Positions 41,401-54,084 are shown, numbered from the stretch's first letter. The stretch is DNA of 64,000 nucleotides from Rugalucina vietnamica (GCA_964017185.1 OZ024884.1:15288048-15352047); one strand, 5' to 3'. The notes: generated by a model not told the origin, from the sequence alone. Program-made: numbers and translations.

Positions 41401-44064
41401 TTTATTTTATACAATACACGGGCATGTTCCAATTCACAAGGCAGGCGGTGAAAATGCAAAAACCAAACATTTTTGAAAGCACAAATAATGTTGGTACCAC
41501 ATTGTTCCCTACGTTCTAACTAAGAAAATGAATACCCACACTTAATGTTTTCATTCCTAAATAACGGAGTTATAGGCGTTTGAATTTCTGAAGTGAGACA
41601 CCTTTAATGACGTCAAGTAAATGGAAACGTCAGAAGTAATGCAAAATCTACAGTGAAGATATAGGCCGATATCAGTCACAAGTGACTTTTGATATCATTG
41701 AGATTTTAAGTCAGTGAAATTTCATATCAATGAAAATACCAATTTTATCAAGTTTTGATATATAGTTGGGACGATGAAACTCGTACGACGCTTAGTTTTG
41801 ACGAAAAATACACCCATGATTCTAAAGGCTTAATTTGGTATCAAATTAAAGGTTATTATGTCTCCTTTTGTTTCCCAGTTGTTGTTGGGTCAAAAAAGTG
41901 TAGCGTCATATTGGAAAATGGGGAGATAACTCTGTGCTGCACTGTACTTCATACATTGTATGTGCTAGTATGAGTAGTAGAATGGACGTATCTCAGCCAA
42001 TCTTCAAGATAAATCAGCAAACGTGGTACCAAATTAGAGTGAAGATATTTATCCTTCATCTGAATTTAAAGATGCAAATAATTCATAATTCTGAATCTAT
42101 GAATATTCATGATTACTCATAAAAACTGACGATTTTATCAAATTATTGATCAAAATGTCCAAATTAAGCACAGTTTGAAGTCAAGGCAATAGAAATACTC
42201 AACAAATACAACAATAATTTCTTCCAGTATGTCAAACATCTATAATGAAACTAGTATGTGTAATTTTGGTAACGTAACTACCAGCTAATTTGCATACTAA
42301 TTAGCTTATTACATTATCCTATTTTACCCCAGGAGCTAATTTGACCTACCTTGCACCCCTAGGACAATTTTTCATGGGTGCCAAATCGTTTATTGGGACC
42401 CCAGAAATGCAAATGATTTTTATTCTCAAAGATAATAGTCTTATTTGCACCATGAAAAAGAAAACCGCATGGTTTCCATGGCAACCGTTAACGGGATTCT
42501 TGAGCATTGGGGGTGTACATACAAAATTGCTCATGTCTCCACTATTACTTATCCTAGACCACTTTTACAGTATTAGGTCTCATTGTAAAGCTTAGACAAG
42601 TCCCTTATTTCCTATTGTAAGTTATGTGAGTTACCATATTTGAATATTCATGAATTTTAATGAAAACACTAAAATGACAGAAAAATCGTTAAAATCCATA
42701 AACTGATTTCAGGCCCAAACTATCACTGCGACACTTTGTTATTGAACCAGTAATATCATATTACAAATTTATTGATGTCATGGACCTAAAGGAAAATTAT
42801 CTCATTTGCATATTCATGAATATTAATAAAAATGTCGAAAATAGAGGGAAAACGAGGGAAAAGCTATAGCCATTGCAAGGTTTTGGATGGGTTATAAGAT
42901 GATCTATCTGCATCACTGACTCCAATTTTCATTACTAATAGTGTGGTCAGAGGGACCACATTAATGCCATAAATAATGTCTACGATGAACACATTTGCAT
43001 GATGTAAAATTACATAGTCTCCACACACCCCTAGTGTGATTCTAAAGAATAGTGTGTACTCACAAAAATAGTCATATTACAACAATAGCATGCTCTGGAA
43101 TACTATAATTGGTCTGATAGTGATGCAACGACCTAGCGATTCAACCTTAATCCCTATTATTCAAATAGTTGAATTTGCTTATTCATGAAAACTAATAAAA
43201 CCCACAAGCAATCGGGGAAAATCTTGGAAAAATAGGGGGTATACGTACAAAATCACTTGTACCAGAGTTGTTAAGAAACCCAGGATGCTCAAAGAAGTAT
43301 CAAATGAATGCTATGGCAATGTACCGTCAGCATCCTGGGTTTGTTAACAACTCTGGTACAAGTGATTTTGTAAGTATACCCCCTATTTTTCCAATATTCT
43401 TCTACGATATCTTGAGTATTTGTTAATTTTCATGAATAAGCAAATTCAACGATTTGAATAATAGGTTTTAAGGTTAAATCGCTAGGTCGTAGCATCGCTA
43501 TCAAACAAATTATAGTATTCAAGGGAGGGCATGCTATCGTTGGTTTATGAATATGTTTGTGAGTGCACCATATTCTTTAGAATCACACTAGGGGTGTGTA
43601 GAAACTATGTAATTCTAAATCGTGCAAATGTGTTCATTGTAGACCAATACTTATGGCATTAAGGGGGTCCCTCTGACCACACTGACAGCCATGAAAATTT
43701 GTTTCAAGGATGCAAGATAGATCATCTTTTAACCCATCCAAAACCTTGCAATGGCTATACTTTTCTCCTTGTTTTTCCACTATTTTCGACATTTTTATTA
43801 ATATTCATGAATATGCAAATGAGATAATTTTCATTTAGGCCCATGACATCAATAAATTAGTTAAACGATATAACCTGGTTCAATAACAAAGTGGCACAAT
43901 GATAGTTTGGGCCTGAAATCAGTTTATTTATGGATTTTTAACGATTTTGCTGTCAGTTTTAATGTTTTCATTAAAATTCATGAATACGCAAATTAGTTAA
44001 CTTGCATTACTTACAATAGGATGAAAGGGCAATGTCTAAGCTTTAAAATTAGATAAGGTTCAGT

Positions 44065-44688
44065 CACAGTAGGGGAACGGAATTGAACGGACAATTGCTA
44101 CATGTCACTTGCGATCATGTACAGTTGAGAATCGGTCACTTGCGGTATTGATTATTTGTTTACACCTAATAAAACGTACTCTCAAATTCCCGGAAAAGTA
44201 GTCAGACCTATTTTATTTGGGTTTAGGTAAGTTACATATATGCACTTCATTTTGACCTCATGAACTTGCTATTTCATCCCTTGCTTTCCATGAAACAGAC
44301 CTTTGATCACTTGTTTATCATGGTTTGATAGGCGATTTTTGAACGCGAATTTTTAAACACGAATAAAATATGTGTAAAGTCGAAAAAAAAAGACCTTGAA
44401 TTAAAAGCTTAAGTCACAAAATGGTAATACTTGCTGAGAAAATGAAACAAAATAATATGATATAATACTTGCTGAGAAAATGAAACAAAATAGTCGCAAA
44501 ACGTCCAAGGATGCAAAATATATGAAAAATATAACACGTGTAAAACCCAAGATTTGTACAGTCACTTGCTTTGATGACGTAAAAGCAAGTGACCGAGCGT
44601 CTATTGTACAATAAGCAAGTGACCGATCCTTCCACACTGTACATTCGCAAGTGCCGTTACTTTCGTTCACTTCCGCTCCCCTACTGTG
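44065..44688. mobile_element. 624-bp MITE with CACAGTA ends, 5-bp TSD
   Basis: Left CACAGTAGGGGAACGGAATT and right (complement CACAGTAGGGGAGCGGAAGT) are inverted. TCAGT flanks both sides (44060-44064 and 44689-44693). The mirror arm at about 42570-42590 lacks it. Subterminal GTCACTTGC/GCAAGTGAC motifs recur at both ends. A 40-bp direct duplication (ATACTTGCTGAGAAAATGAA) is at 44427-44490. A 5-bp duplication and CAC termini are features of Transib elements; this is an inference. Confidence 0.8.
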
Positions 44689-44909
44689 TCAGTGGTCTAA
44701 GATAAGTAATAGCGGAGTATGTATGTACACCCCCATGCTCAAGAATCATGTTAACGATCGCCATGGAAACCATGAATTTATTCATAGTGCAAATAAGTTT
44801 ATCTTTGAGGACAAAAATTCTTTGCATTTCTGGGGTCCCAATGAGCGATTTGGCACCCATGAAAAATTGTCCTGGGTGCAAAGTAGGTCAAATTAGCTCC
44901 CGGGGTATA

Positions 44910-46903
44910 GGCTGAGATATGCTTGATTGCGCTGATAGACCGCCCGTGTGTTTAAAATGTACTATTGGGTTATCTTCCCATTTTGCAATATGACGCTACA
45001 CTTCTTGGAACCAAGAATATATGTAAATCGATAGGAGATGTACTAAGGTTTAAATTAAGATATTTTTTGTTCTTTAAATCGATATATGAGCTGATTCAAT
45101 GGGTAAAACACAGGAGTCAATATTGTAAAATAAGTGATAGATGATTAGAATTTGCATATTCATTAATATGCAAATCAGGTAATTTACATATTTAAACATC
45201 ATCCTGAAGCACAATGCCTACCCATTTGTTTGATACTAACTTTATTAATTTAAGACGAACGTAAGCTGAGATAGGCTTCAGTTTGATGGTAAATTGCATG
45301 TGTGCATACACTGTACTATTGGATTATCTCCCCATTTTGCAATATGACGCTATACTTCTTGGAAGCAAGGAAAAATGTAAAAAAAAAAGATAAAAGAGGT
45401 ATCAAGGTTAAATTTAAGACACTTTCTGTTCTTTAAAACGATATTTTATCTGATTTAATGGGGTAAGACATCGGAGTCATGTGTCAAACAATATCTGATA
45501 AGTAAAATTTGCATATTCGTTAATATGCAAATCAGAAAATTTGTATATTAAAACATTATTCTGAAGCACAATTGCCTACCCTTTACTATGATAATTAATC
45601 TATAACTTTAAGGCGAACGTAGGCTGAGATATGTTTGATTGAGTAGGTAGACCGCCTGTATGTATAAAATTGTACTATGGGGTTATCTACCCATTTCGCA
45701 GTATGACGCCACACTTCTTGGAACCAAGAATAAATGTAAATCGATAGATGTACAAAGGTTCAATTTAAGACATTTTTTTTGTTAAATCGATATATTAGCT
45801 GATTCAATGGGTAAAACATAAAAGTCATCTGTAGTAAAATAAGTGATAGATGAGTAAAATTTGCATATTCATTAATATGCAAATCAGGTAATTTGCATAT
45901 TTAAACATCATTCTGAAACACAATGTCTACCCTTTACTTTGATACTTAATTTATTAATTTAAGACGAACGTAGGCTGAGATATGCTTGATTTTGTTGGTT
46001 AACTCCATGTATGCATAAACTGTACTACTGGGTTATCTCCCCATTTTGCAATATGACGCTACACTTCTTGGAAGCAAGGACAAATGTAAAAAGATGGAAG
46101 ATGTACCAAGGTTAAATTTAAGACACTTTCTGTTCTTTAAAACGATACTTTACCTGATTTAATGGGGTAAGACATTGGAGTCATCTATCGAACAATATGT
46201 GCTGAATAAGTAAAAATTGCATATTCATTAATATGCAAATCAGATAATTTGCATATTAAAACATTATTCTGAAGTACAATCGCATACCCTTTACTTTGAT
46301 ACTAAATCTATGAATTTAATGCGAACGTAGGCTGCGATATGCTTGATTGTGTTGGTAGACCGCCTGTGTGTATAAAAATGTACTATTGGGTTATCTCCCC
46401 ATTTTGCAATATGACGCTACACTTTTTGGAACCAAGAGCAAATATAAATCGATAGAAGATGTACTATGGTTCAATTTAAGACAAGTCTTGTTCTTTAAAT
46501 CGACATATTTGCTGATTCAGTGTGTAAAACATAAGAGTCATCTATCGTTAAATAAGTGATAGATGAGTAACATTTGCATATTCATTAATATGCAAATAAG
46601 ATAATTTGCATATTAAAACATCATTCTGAAGCACAATGTCTACCCTTTACTTTGATACTTAATTTATTATTTTAAGACGACCATAGGCTGATATATGCTT
46701 GATTTTATTGGTATACTGTCTGTATTCAAAATACGCGTGCTATAGAGTTATCTCCCCATTTTACAATATGACGCTACACTTTTTGGAACCAACAACAACC
46801 GGAAATCGATAGAAGAGGTAATAAGCTTTAATTTAAGACCAAGTTTGTCCTTTAGAATGATGGGTGTATTTTATCCCTCAGAAATCGGGGTCATCGTCCC
46901 AAC
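44910..46903. repeat. Alternating ~355-bp tandem repeat
   Basis: Unit starts (AGGCTGAGATATGCTTGATT or variants) fall at 44910, 45263, 45621, 45972, 46329 and 46684, giving spacings of 353, 358, 351, 357 and 355. Units 1, 3 and 5 share AATCGATAG and TAGACCGCC. Units 2 and 4 share TTAAATTTAAGACACTTTCT and TTTAATGGGGTAAGACAT. The true period is therefore a ~710-bp dimer. Each unit has TTTGCATATTCATTAATATGC (one base off in some), a palindrome with POU-octamer-like ATGCAAAT. The last unit is a partial A/B mix and is inverted to 41765-41998. Confidence 0.9.
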
Positions 46904-46905
46904 TA

Positions 46906-47640
46906 ATACATTGGTTTTCACTGTAAAGTATAAAATAAAAAATATTATCGTCACATGCTAGGCTAATAGAAGAAGCGTTAGACTGGTAACAAAAAGTTGT
47001 CTGGCTTACTGTCATATTGGTGCAAATGTTTTGGTGCATTCAAAGCTATTACATGCTATGCGAATACTTTCGATTGTTGAACGCAATGAAACGCACATAA
47101 GCACTGGAAAAAATTGTTTTTGCCACACGTTTGAAATTTTCTGGCAGGTAAGACTTAATAATATGTTAAAGTTGACGAATGCAGACGCATGCGAAAACGC
47201 ATTCATGCGAACACAACCAACGATTTACAACGTATTCAAATTGAAACGAATGTTGATGAACTAAAGTTTGCTACTCTGCGTTAAGGGACTTTCGCATATG
47301 TGTGGCGACCACTTTAAAGGCAGTGGGACCGGGCCTTCAGTTACTGACATTATCACAGTTGTATCCCACTTTAAAAAAGACCAGCAAGAATGAGACCACT
47401 TAAGAATTTAAGGTTATCAAACATTGTTTTTCAACATTGTTTTTATAAAAAAAAAATCTAAACAATGTCATATATTTTTCCTTCTTTTTATTTTTGCTCA
47501 AACATTTTTTCTCTAAAAATCTATGTTGAACAACATTCGTAATTGTAGTGAGATTCCGTCACCAGCCTAAATAAATCGATGTATCGTAATTTCAATTTTT
47601 CGCAGTTTACTGTATCTCGGCAAGTTTCCTATAAAGTACA
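46906..47640. other. No gene seen
   Basis: The two open frames near 47012-47264 are opposite-strand mirrors and resemble no known protein. A short CTATG/CAAA relic of the palindromic MITE may be at 47490-47530. Confidence 0.4.
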
Positions 47641-47662
47641 TGTGGGGACGTAAAACTGAATC

Positions 47663-47664
<2 letters not shown>

Positions 47665-47701
<37 letters not shown>

Positions 47702-47731
47702 AAAAAAAAAAAAAATAAAAAAAAAAATAAA
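47665..47731. repeat. Poly(A) tract with T interruptions
   Basis: An A-run of about 65 bases broken by three single T. Confidence 0.95.
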
Positions 47732-48519
47732 GTACATGTAGCATATTATCCGCGTTCAGCGATATGTTGTTCGACGAAGTGTCACAGAAATTCTTATTAA
47801 AGTCTAAAACTTACATCTGATAAATTAAATGTTTTTTCGCAGAAGATGTTTGTATGGAGGACGACAGGCAAACTGTTTTCAAATCAAAATCTCAGTCCTA
47901 ATTTGTCCTAACCTGCAACTTTTTTTCGGAAGGTTTCATAGGTTTCCTGTTCAAAGTTTGAGTGTTTCTGGAAGCTTCTGTGTTGTTTGTATAGAATATC
48001 TGTTGCATTATCCGTAAAATAAAACATTTGATAAATGCATCATGGTTGAAACCTCTTCTTGTTACATACCTGCAGCATAAATCTGTGTCAAAGGGGGTCA
48101 GATTAAAAAATAATATATTTTGTCAGACAACATATTTTTGGCCATCAACTATCAAGAAAATACTACAATGTGCTTATTGCAACCTAAAATTTTAGGTAGA
48201 AACTATTTATGCGCGAATAACAGGTGCATCTTCTTTAGCAGATTTATAGTTCAAAATAACACTTTCCATCACTTATGCAAAAACCTGTACCTTGAATTGC
48301 TATGCAAAATAAATCAAGCTACTTTTACAGTCAGTTCTTCTGACAATGGTTTGCATGTATCAAATTACGGTAAAACCAATCAGTGTGTAGTGCTGTAGTG
48401 ACGTACAGTGTAAGTTGTAAGTCCACGGAGGCATATCTCAAATAAAATATTAACCATAAAAATGATGACCATATTTTGACAGTATAATGATATGCATTAT
48501 ATCATGTGGGTAAAAATTA
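47732..48519. other. No gene seen
   Basis: The plus-strand frame 48120-48398 (92 codons) has no recognisable domain, and nothing around it supports an exon. Confidence 0.4.
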
Positions 48520-48875
48520 GCCGTGTTTCCGCTAACATGCCAAACAAAATCAGGGTCGGTAGGTCGGCATTTTTTTTTATTTTTTCTCTAATTTCTATTT
48601 GTTGAAAACAGTTAAAAATTGATAATATGCAACTAAATTCATCTCAATTACTAGAAAATAACAGACATTGAGATTTAAAACATAAACTAAGTTATATAAA
48701 GTGATTTTAAATATTATTTTTGCAGTTTTTACTTATTTTAAATCATATGTCCATTTACCTGAAAATTTCAAGGGTCGTTAGGAATGAAAATCTTTTTATT
48801 TTCTTTCAAAATGGCAATAAAAACTGCAGGGACCGCACAAAAGATCAGGGTCGGTTGGGTTAGCGGAAACACAGC
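48520..48875. mobile_element. TA-flanked MITE with GTGTTTCCGCTAAC ends
   Basis: Left GCCGTGTTTCCGCTAAC and right GTTAGCGGAAACACAGC are inverted; TA flanks both ends. ATCAGGGTCGGT occurs in direct orientation near both ends. The interior is AT-rich and non-coding. Confidence 0.8.
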
Positions 48876-49683
48876 TATTTTTTTCGTCTTGTACACTTTA
48901 TATGTACATGTATAGGTGTTAAAATAAGACAGATAGTCTGTTCATTCAGGTAGAACATACATAAACAGTATATTTTTGTAAACTTGATACATTACAATTA
49001 ATGGAGCTGAGCCCATTTACCGGTTTTGAGGCTTTTTGGCAGCCTTCCCCCTTGCCCAAACAAGGCATTTAGATATAATATGTCATTTACAAAAATACAG
49101 TTGTGCTCAAAATTTTTTCATTGGGCAAGAGGGGATCACGGGCTTATAAAATGTTTCCTATTTCCAATATAACCCTTATATTAAATGCATACATTTTGTC
49201 CAATTTTTAAAGAAGTCACTGCATGAGTTACTCTAAACATTACATGTATGCATACAATAAAAACTCATTTTTCGGCTGCAGTAAACTTCATTTTAGTGCC
49301 TGGAACTTGAGATTTTGAAAATTTCTTGGGCATTTCACAAAAGAAATCTTCCGAAAAGATTGGTCCGGTTTGTGTCAAACCTGATCGGAAAACCCGAATA
49401 CCGGTTTTCTCGCGTCGCCGTATGCCTGAAACTCAATCTTGAAACTCAATCATCTTGCACCCAATGTGTAAGAGGATCTCTCATTTCAATTCTTGGGCAT
49501 GTTATGCTTTTAAGGATTGTCAAATAAGTACGAAAAACCTGATATCTGAGCACTTGAATGCTTTCAGTCACACCTTGGCGGTGTAAAACGACTATGATAT
49601 TGAGATATGACTGTAAAATTGACGTATGCATTGTCCGCTTTATCCGAGTGAACAAAATTTTGTTTATATGGAGTGGCTTACAT
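48876..49683. other. No gene seen
   Basis: Contains a loose inverted pair (TTGCCCAAACAAGG at 49052, TTGGGCAAGAGG at 49120) and a decayed relic of TGAGCCGCC-type MITE sequence at 49325-49425 (GGTTTGTGTCAAACCTG, GGTTTTCTCGC). Confidence 0.4.
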
Positions 49684-50065
49684 TAAACAGTTACAGACGT
49701 ATAGGGTACTTCTTAATTTTTATGCGACGTTCTGCATGCTTAGTTTTTAACTCAGTCATGGTTGATAACTACGCTGCCTTCGTAAATTGCACGCCGGTGG
49801 ATAAGCTTTATATTCATTTTAGTTGGTTGGGGCCGGAGCTTCTTGTCTGTTGCTTGGCCCACCGGAGATCAACTAGTTTTTCTCTTTTGCTCCAGACTTT
49901 CAGTAAGCTATTTGGCGCCCAGGGATCTACATCGCCGGGCAGCTTACTGAATCTGCAAGTTCTCGTTTTTTTATTCATCATGGTGGTTAATCATGATTTA
50001 TTTGTTTGCCCTTGATGATTCATTGCCCTGTTAACAAATTCACCTCGAGGACCAAACAACTAACT
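49684..50065 (+). mobile_element. PLE copy 3, 3' end only
   Basis: The last ~40 codons of the PLE frame (YRRIGY, MRRSACLVFN, VDNYAAFVNCTPV) are followed by tail part 2 up to GAGGACCAAACAACTAACTA. Part 3 is absent. Confidence 0.75.
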
Positions 50066-51029
50066 ATACACACCAGCCAATGGAGCTCTACAAAGATTTT
50101 TATAATTCATAAACCTGGAATGACCTTGACTTAATTGCGACAAGGTCAACCTAGATCGCCAATGCATTTGAATGGAGGAAATTAGTAAAATTTGATAATT
50201 TATTAAATGGGGAAAATTTTGCTGAGAGTATGCAAAAGACTTATGCTTGTGGAAACAAATTGTCCCCAGGGGGTTGTCTGTCCCTGCCCCGGGACTATAT
50301 ACATGAACATGTATATGACCATAATATCTGAATAGCTTCCTCTCTGATACCGCCTGGCCAATCAAAGCAAAACTTTATGTAGAGCATCGTTAGGAAGCGA
50401 AATGAAAGTTTGTATATTTAATGGTTATGGTCAAATGACCACAATGGCCGCCATGGCTATAAATAGCAAAAACCATTAAATTCTTCTTCTTTAGAACCAG
50501 AAACTTTTGATTTTGACACTTTTCATATAGCATCAGGAAAGGGAGCTCTACAAAGTTTATAAAAAGTATGACCCTGGAATGACCTTGACCTATTTTATGG
50601 CAATGTCAACATATGTCGTCAATACATTTGAATGGGTATTTTTTTTAAAATATCTACTGAAGGGCAAAACTTAAAAGAAATGGCAAATGGACTAAAGATT
50701 TAAGATTCTGAAACAAATGGCAACCCAGGGGATGATCGGCCTCAACCCCAGAGCAATATATTTGTATATAAATATAATATTCAAAGATCATTTTCTCTAA
50801 AAAAAACCCTTGGCCAATCAGAGTCAATTTTTATAGGAAGCATCTATATGAAGGGGGAAACAATGTATTTATAAATAATTAATGCCCATATGGTAAAAAA
50901 TCTTCAAGAGCTGCTGAACCTATTGCAATGAAAATTGCCATGAAGCAATTGGGAATAGAGTACTATATTGTGTTTACAAGTTATGTACCTGTGATGACCT
51001 TGTCAAAGGTAAGGTCAAATTAGGTAATA
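50066..51029. repeat. Tandem mollusc repeat, ~460-bp units
   Basis: GGAGCTCTACAAAG occurs at about 50081 and 50541, each followed by CTGGAATGACCTTGAC. GGCCAATCA with TTTAT...GCATC follows at 50350 and 50815. The same family is at 56188-57255. No gene is seen; the minus frame 50060-50365 is accidental. Confidence 0.7.
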
Positions 51030-51074
51030 TATGAAAAATATCTTTGTATATACATGGGCGTGTTTTGTAATGCT
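51030..51074 (+). mobile_element. Palindromic MITE right end only
   Basis: GAAAAATATCTTTGTATATA then CATGGGCGTGTTTTGTAATG matches the family's right terminus with no core. Confidence 0.65.
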
Positions 51075-51565
51075 GTTGCAGCTAACTCTGATGATCGACC
51101 GTTCTGTTTGTATCAGTATGTCCTGTGTTGTTTTGTTTATTATTTACACCTTGTTTTCGAGTAGGGAATTTTTGGCTCTGTTTCTGCATGTTCCTGGTAT
51201 CGGTGGTATTAAACTGTCATCATGCTCAACACAGCTGAGACTAAATCGTTACTTATCCTGTCGGTAACTTTATAACAGCTGACTGTCTTTTTACATCTGT
51301 ATGACATTAAACGCAAGCCTCAGCTGAGTTGAACTTGAAAGCGTTTTTATAAACACTTGGTCAAGTATGTCTACGATGCTCACACGCACAAAAAATTCAT
51401 TGTACTCGTTTATTCTAGTTTGCTTATTGCGTTCAGAACGATATCTGAAAAGTCCACTATACTTTTTATGGCTTATTTGCTTCTAAGCGTTTTGTTATCG
51501 TACAACCCTTGACTATTTGAAACAGTACTATACTTCCTTCCACCTTTCTGTTTTTATTTTATTCA
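51075..51565. other. 3' flank of the opsin gene
   Basis: AT-rich sequence downstream of the minus-strand opsin stop, where its 3' UTR should lie. No clear AATAAA (TTTATT on this strand) within the first 100 bases can be singled out with confidence. Confidence 0.3.
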
Positions 51566-52653
51566 TCAGACAACTGTCTCACAGGACTTATATCCCAATG
51601 AACTGCAATCAGCACCTGTATACCGGCTTTTGTATGTTACACGTGGGTCTTTGCAATATCTTTGATACAGATAGGCACCATCTGAAACATCATTCTTCAA
51701 CAATATGAAATCTTCCATCTGATCCGATTGTACAAGTTCTACTGGCCCCCGTGCATTTTTACTTTCTGATCTCCTTTTTATGAGAAACACTTTCGCTGGT
51801 TTCCCGCTACTTTGTAGTTTGTTCTCGTAAGTTCCGCTGTCAAAGGAATCTGACGTCTGAATCTCGACGCCTGAAGGTTCGTTTTCAAAAGAATCTGATG
51901 TTTGAATCCCGACATCCGTCATATCTGTTATACATGCATGTATGTCTGTACTTTCTTCGTTACGTTTTCTGTTTGCGTTTGTTGAAGAATATCCTGATGT
52001 TTTTGTGTTTGTTGAGGATACTTGTGGTTTATTTTCAGTATTAGATACAGACGCTCGATCATGTTCCATAGCGAAAGAACTATCATCTCTTGTATTTTCA
52101 AATGATTTCAATATTGTCTTAGCAAAATCTATAATATTCTTATCCAACTCATTTAAGCGTTCATTGTTTTGACTAGAACAAGATTCAAAATCACCGCTTT
52201 GTCCTTCAGATTCAATGACCGATCCGTTCCCTCGACTTTGCAGTGCCAAAGGAGACATTTTGTAGGTATGATTCCTATTTAATGCTGTTGTATCCAGTGA
52301 ACTTAACGAAATTGTATTCTGTTCGAGAAGCCTATTGCGGGGTATTCGTGAGTTACGTATCCTCGTCAAGGCTTCGAGGAGAATTTGCTCCGTCAGAATT
52401 CTAGACGTTGTCTGTCCGTTTACCATATTATATTCTCGCATCTTCCTGCACTTACAGCAATTGGGCAGGAACTTCAGGCAAGCGCGTCTGAAGTCATTAT
52501 GGCGCACTACGTAGATGATAGGATTCCAGATGATGGATGATTTAGCGAATAAGGCGGGAACTGTGGTTACGGAGAGTGGGATGGCACTTGGGTCACCGAA
52601 AACGGTTATCAGGGACACGACGGAGTAAGGCATCCAGGACACGACGAATGCAC
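51566..52653 (-). CDS. Opsin, terminal exon
   Basis: This is the last exon of an opsin, a retinal-binding light receptor in the plasma membrane. It starts after a TTGTATTGCAG acceptor at 52653 and reads in phase 1 from the exon at 55869-55983, giving IMIGAFVVSWMPYS across the junction. It encodes TM6 (SWMPYSVVSL), an extracellular loop, TM7 with the retinal lysine at about 52541-52543 in LFAKSSIIWNPIIY, then VVRHNDFRRACLKFLP with a CCKC cluster, and a ~300-residue cytoplasmic tail rich in Ser, Thr and Asn. The tail contains a duplicated IQTSDSF motif. The frame is intact to its stop. Compared with the 20756 exon it is about 200 codons longer. Subtype unresolved. The shorter plus-strand frame 51942-52172 is a shadow. 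Confidence 0.9.
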
Positions 52654-54084
52654 CTGCAATACAAACATGACACTATTAGCGTTACATAGAAAGTTAAATA
52701 ATGGCCAGAGCGTTAAATATCATTACTAAAACCTTGTCTACAATAGCCAAACTGATAATGACTAAACTAGCAAGATGCAATAAGCAAAGAGAGTCATACT
52801 TGGCTAATCGACTGAATAGCTCTTTCCCAGAATGTGAAAATCAAAGTGTGTAATTCTTATCTCGCGAAAAGTATCGGTTAAAATAATTATACTTTGTGCT
52901 GGTTATTCAGCAACGGTAAACAAGATAAAGTGAATTATAAGGGCACAATTGATATCGCTTGTAACAGAGGCATAAAGATGTTGATAAAGATAATGTTTCG
53001 AATTATGTCCATAAGTCTGATACAATGTACGGGCCTCGTCATGGCAATTTCTTGTTAATTGAACATTTGTGATCGAACGTGTGCTGTTCCTCATATGTGT
53101 TGAAATACATGTAGTTTAAATACAGTAGAAAATGACTATGGATGAGCATTTGATAATTTACACTCACGCTAGTTTGTGTCTATTCAGAAACGGGAAAACA
53201 AGCAATAGTCACTTTCTTCAGACATGCGTTTATACAGTAATGACTTTGTCCACGATGACCAGCTTTGTTGAGCTTTTCTGTATGATTAGACAAGTAATTA
53301 GTTTCTTAGAATATTGACATCCAAGAAACTGAATTCAGGTGTCATTCTCGCGAATATGGACAAATTTTGTTTTTATTTCGGTAACATAACCAATCATTGT
53401 TGATGCTCATTAAAATGTGAATTACTATATAATTGGAGCTTTTGTTGAGTGCTTACTGTTAAGGTTTTTATCTTAAAGTTGCAAAACTAGTTATTTAGAA
53501 TACATCACATTTCAAACTTAGCTTAGCTCTGGCGTCATTTTCTCATTAGGTGAAGTATAGGATATCTCGTAGATTTGATTGAGTAAACCCAAAAGTGCGC
53601 AGGTAATCCAAATAAATTAGAGGCCAAACAGCAGAATGTGGTTTTATTCGATAGATGCAATCCTTTGGCAGCCTTGCAAATGTCGGTGTTTTTTGTACTC
53701 ATTATGTATGCATAAATGATAAAAACAATTACGAGTACTGAATCAATAGATATGAATTGACTCTAGCAGATACATGTTATACTGATCATATCGAATTAAA
53801 TCCCTTTTTAAGTTAATTAAGTATTAAATCAATTCCATGGAAGACGGGGTAATGTGTACTTTGCACAGGCAGAAAGAAAACAATTTCATCCTATATGTTT
53901 AAATAACTACAAATGGTGCGCGTTTCAGTGCTACGCATCTTAGATGTCTCTCAACGCCAAATGTTTGCACAAGAAAGCCTCTCTAAAGTCTCTATATATC
54001 TTATATCGTTGTAAATATTTGATTCCCGCCTTAATTCTCATAATTTCCGTATTGTGGTTTACATGATATGCCGATACGATTTCA
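52654..54084. other. Opsin intron, no other gene seen
   Basis: The intron between opsin exons runs 52654-55868. In this part no repeat family is recognised, and the short frames (52903-53317) have no exon signals. Confidence 0.6.

Larger units (their letters stand above)
41765..46903. mobile_element. 5.1-kb giant inverted-repeat element
   Basis: Termini GTTGGGACGATGA and TCATCGTCCCAAC are perfectly inverted and flanked by TA (41763-41764 and 46904-46905). The arms meet at about 43296-43334, a 38-bp spacer between AACCCAGGATGCT and its complement. The left arm is 1.53 kb and the right arm 3.57 kb. The difference is explained by a 629-bp insertion (44060-44688) and about four extra ~355-bp units. 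No long open frame is present; the small ones are mirror pairs such as 42346-42534 and 44651-44896. The TA duplication suggests Tc1/mariner. Confidence 0.85.

Noticed and set aside
42341-44896. Paired frames containing LAPLGQFFMGAKS-type sequence as paralogous genes
   Set aside because: Both come from the inverted arms of the giant palindrome; there are no exon signals.
48120-48398. 92-codon frame as a small gene
   Set aside because: No recognisable motif, no splice or promoter signals, and isolated in repeat-rich DNA.
51942-52172. Plus-strand 76-codon frame within the opsin exon
   Set aside because: It is a shadow of the well-supported minus-strand opsin tail.
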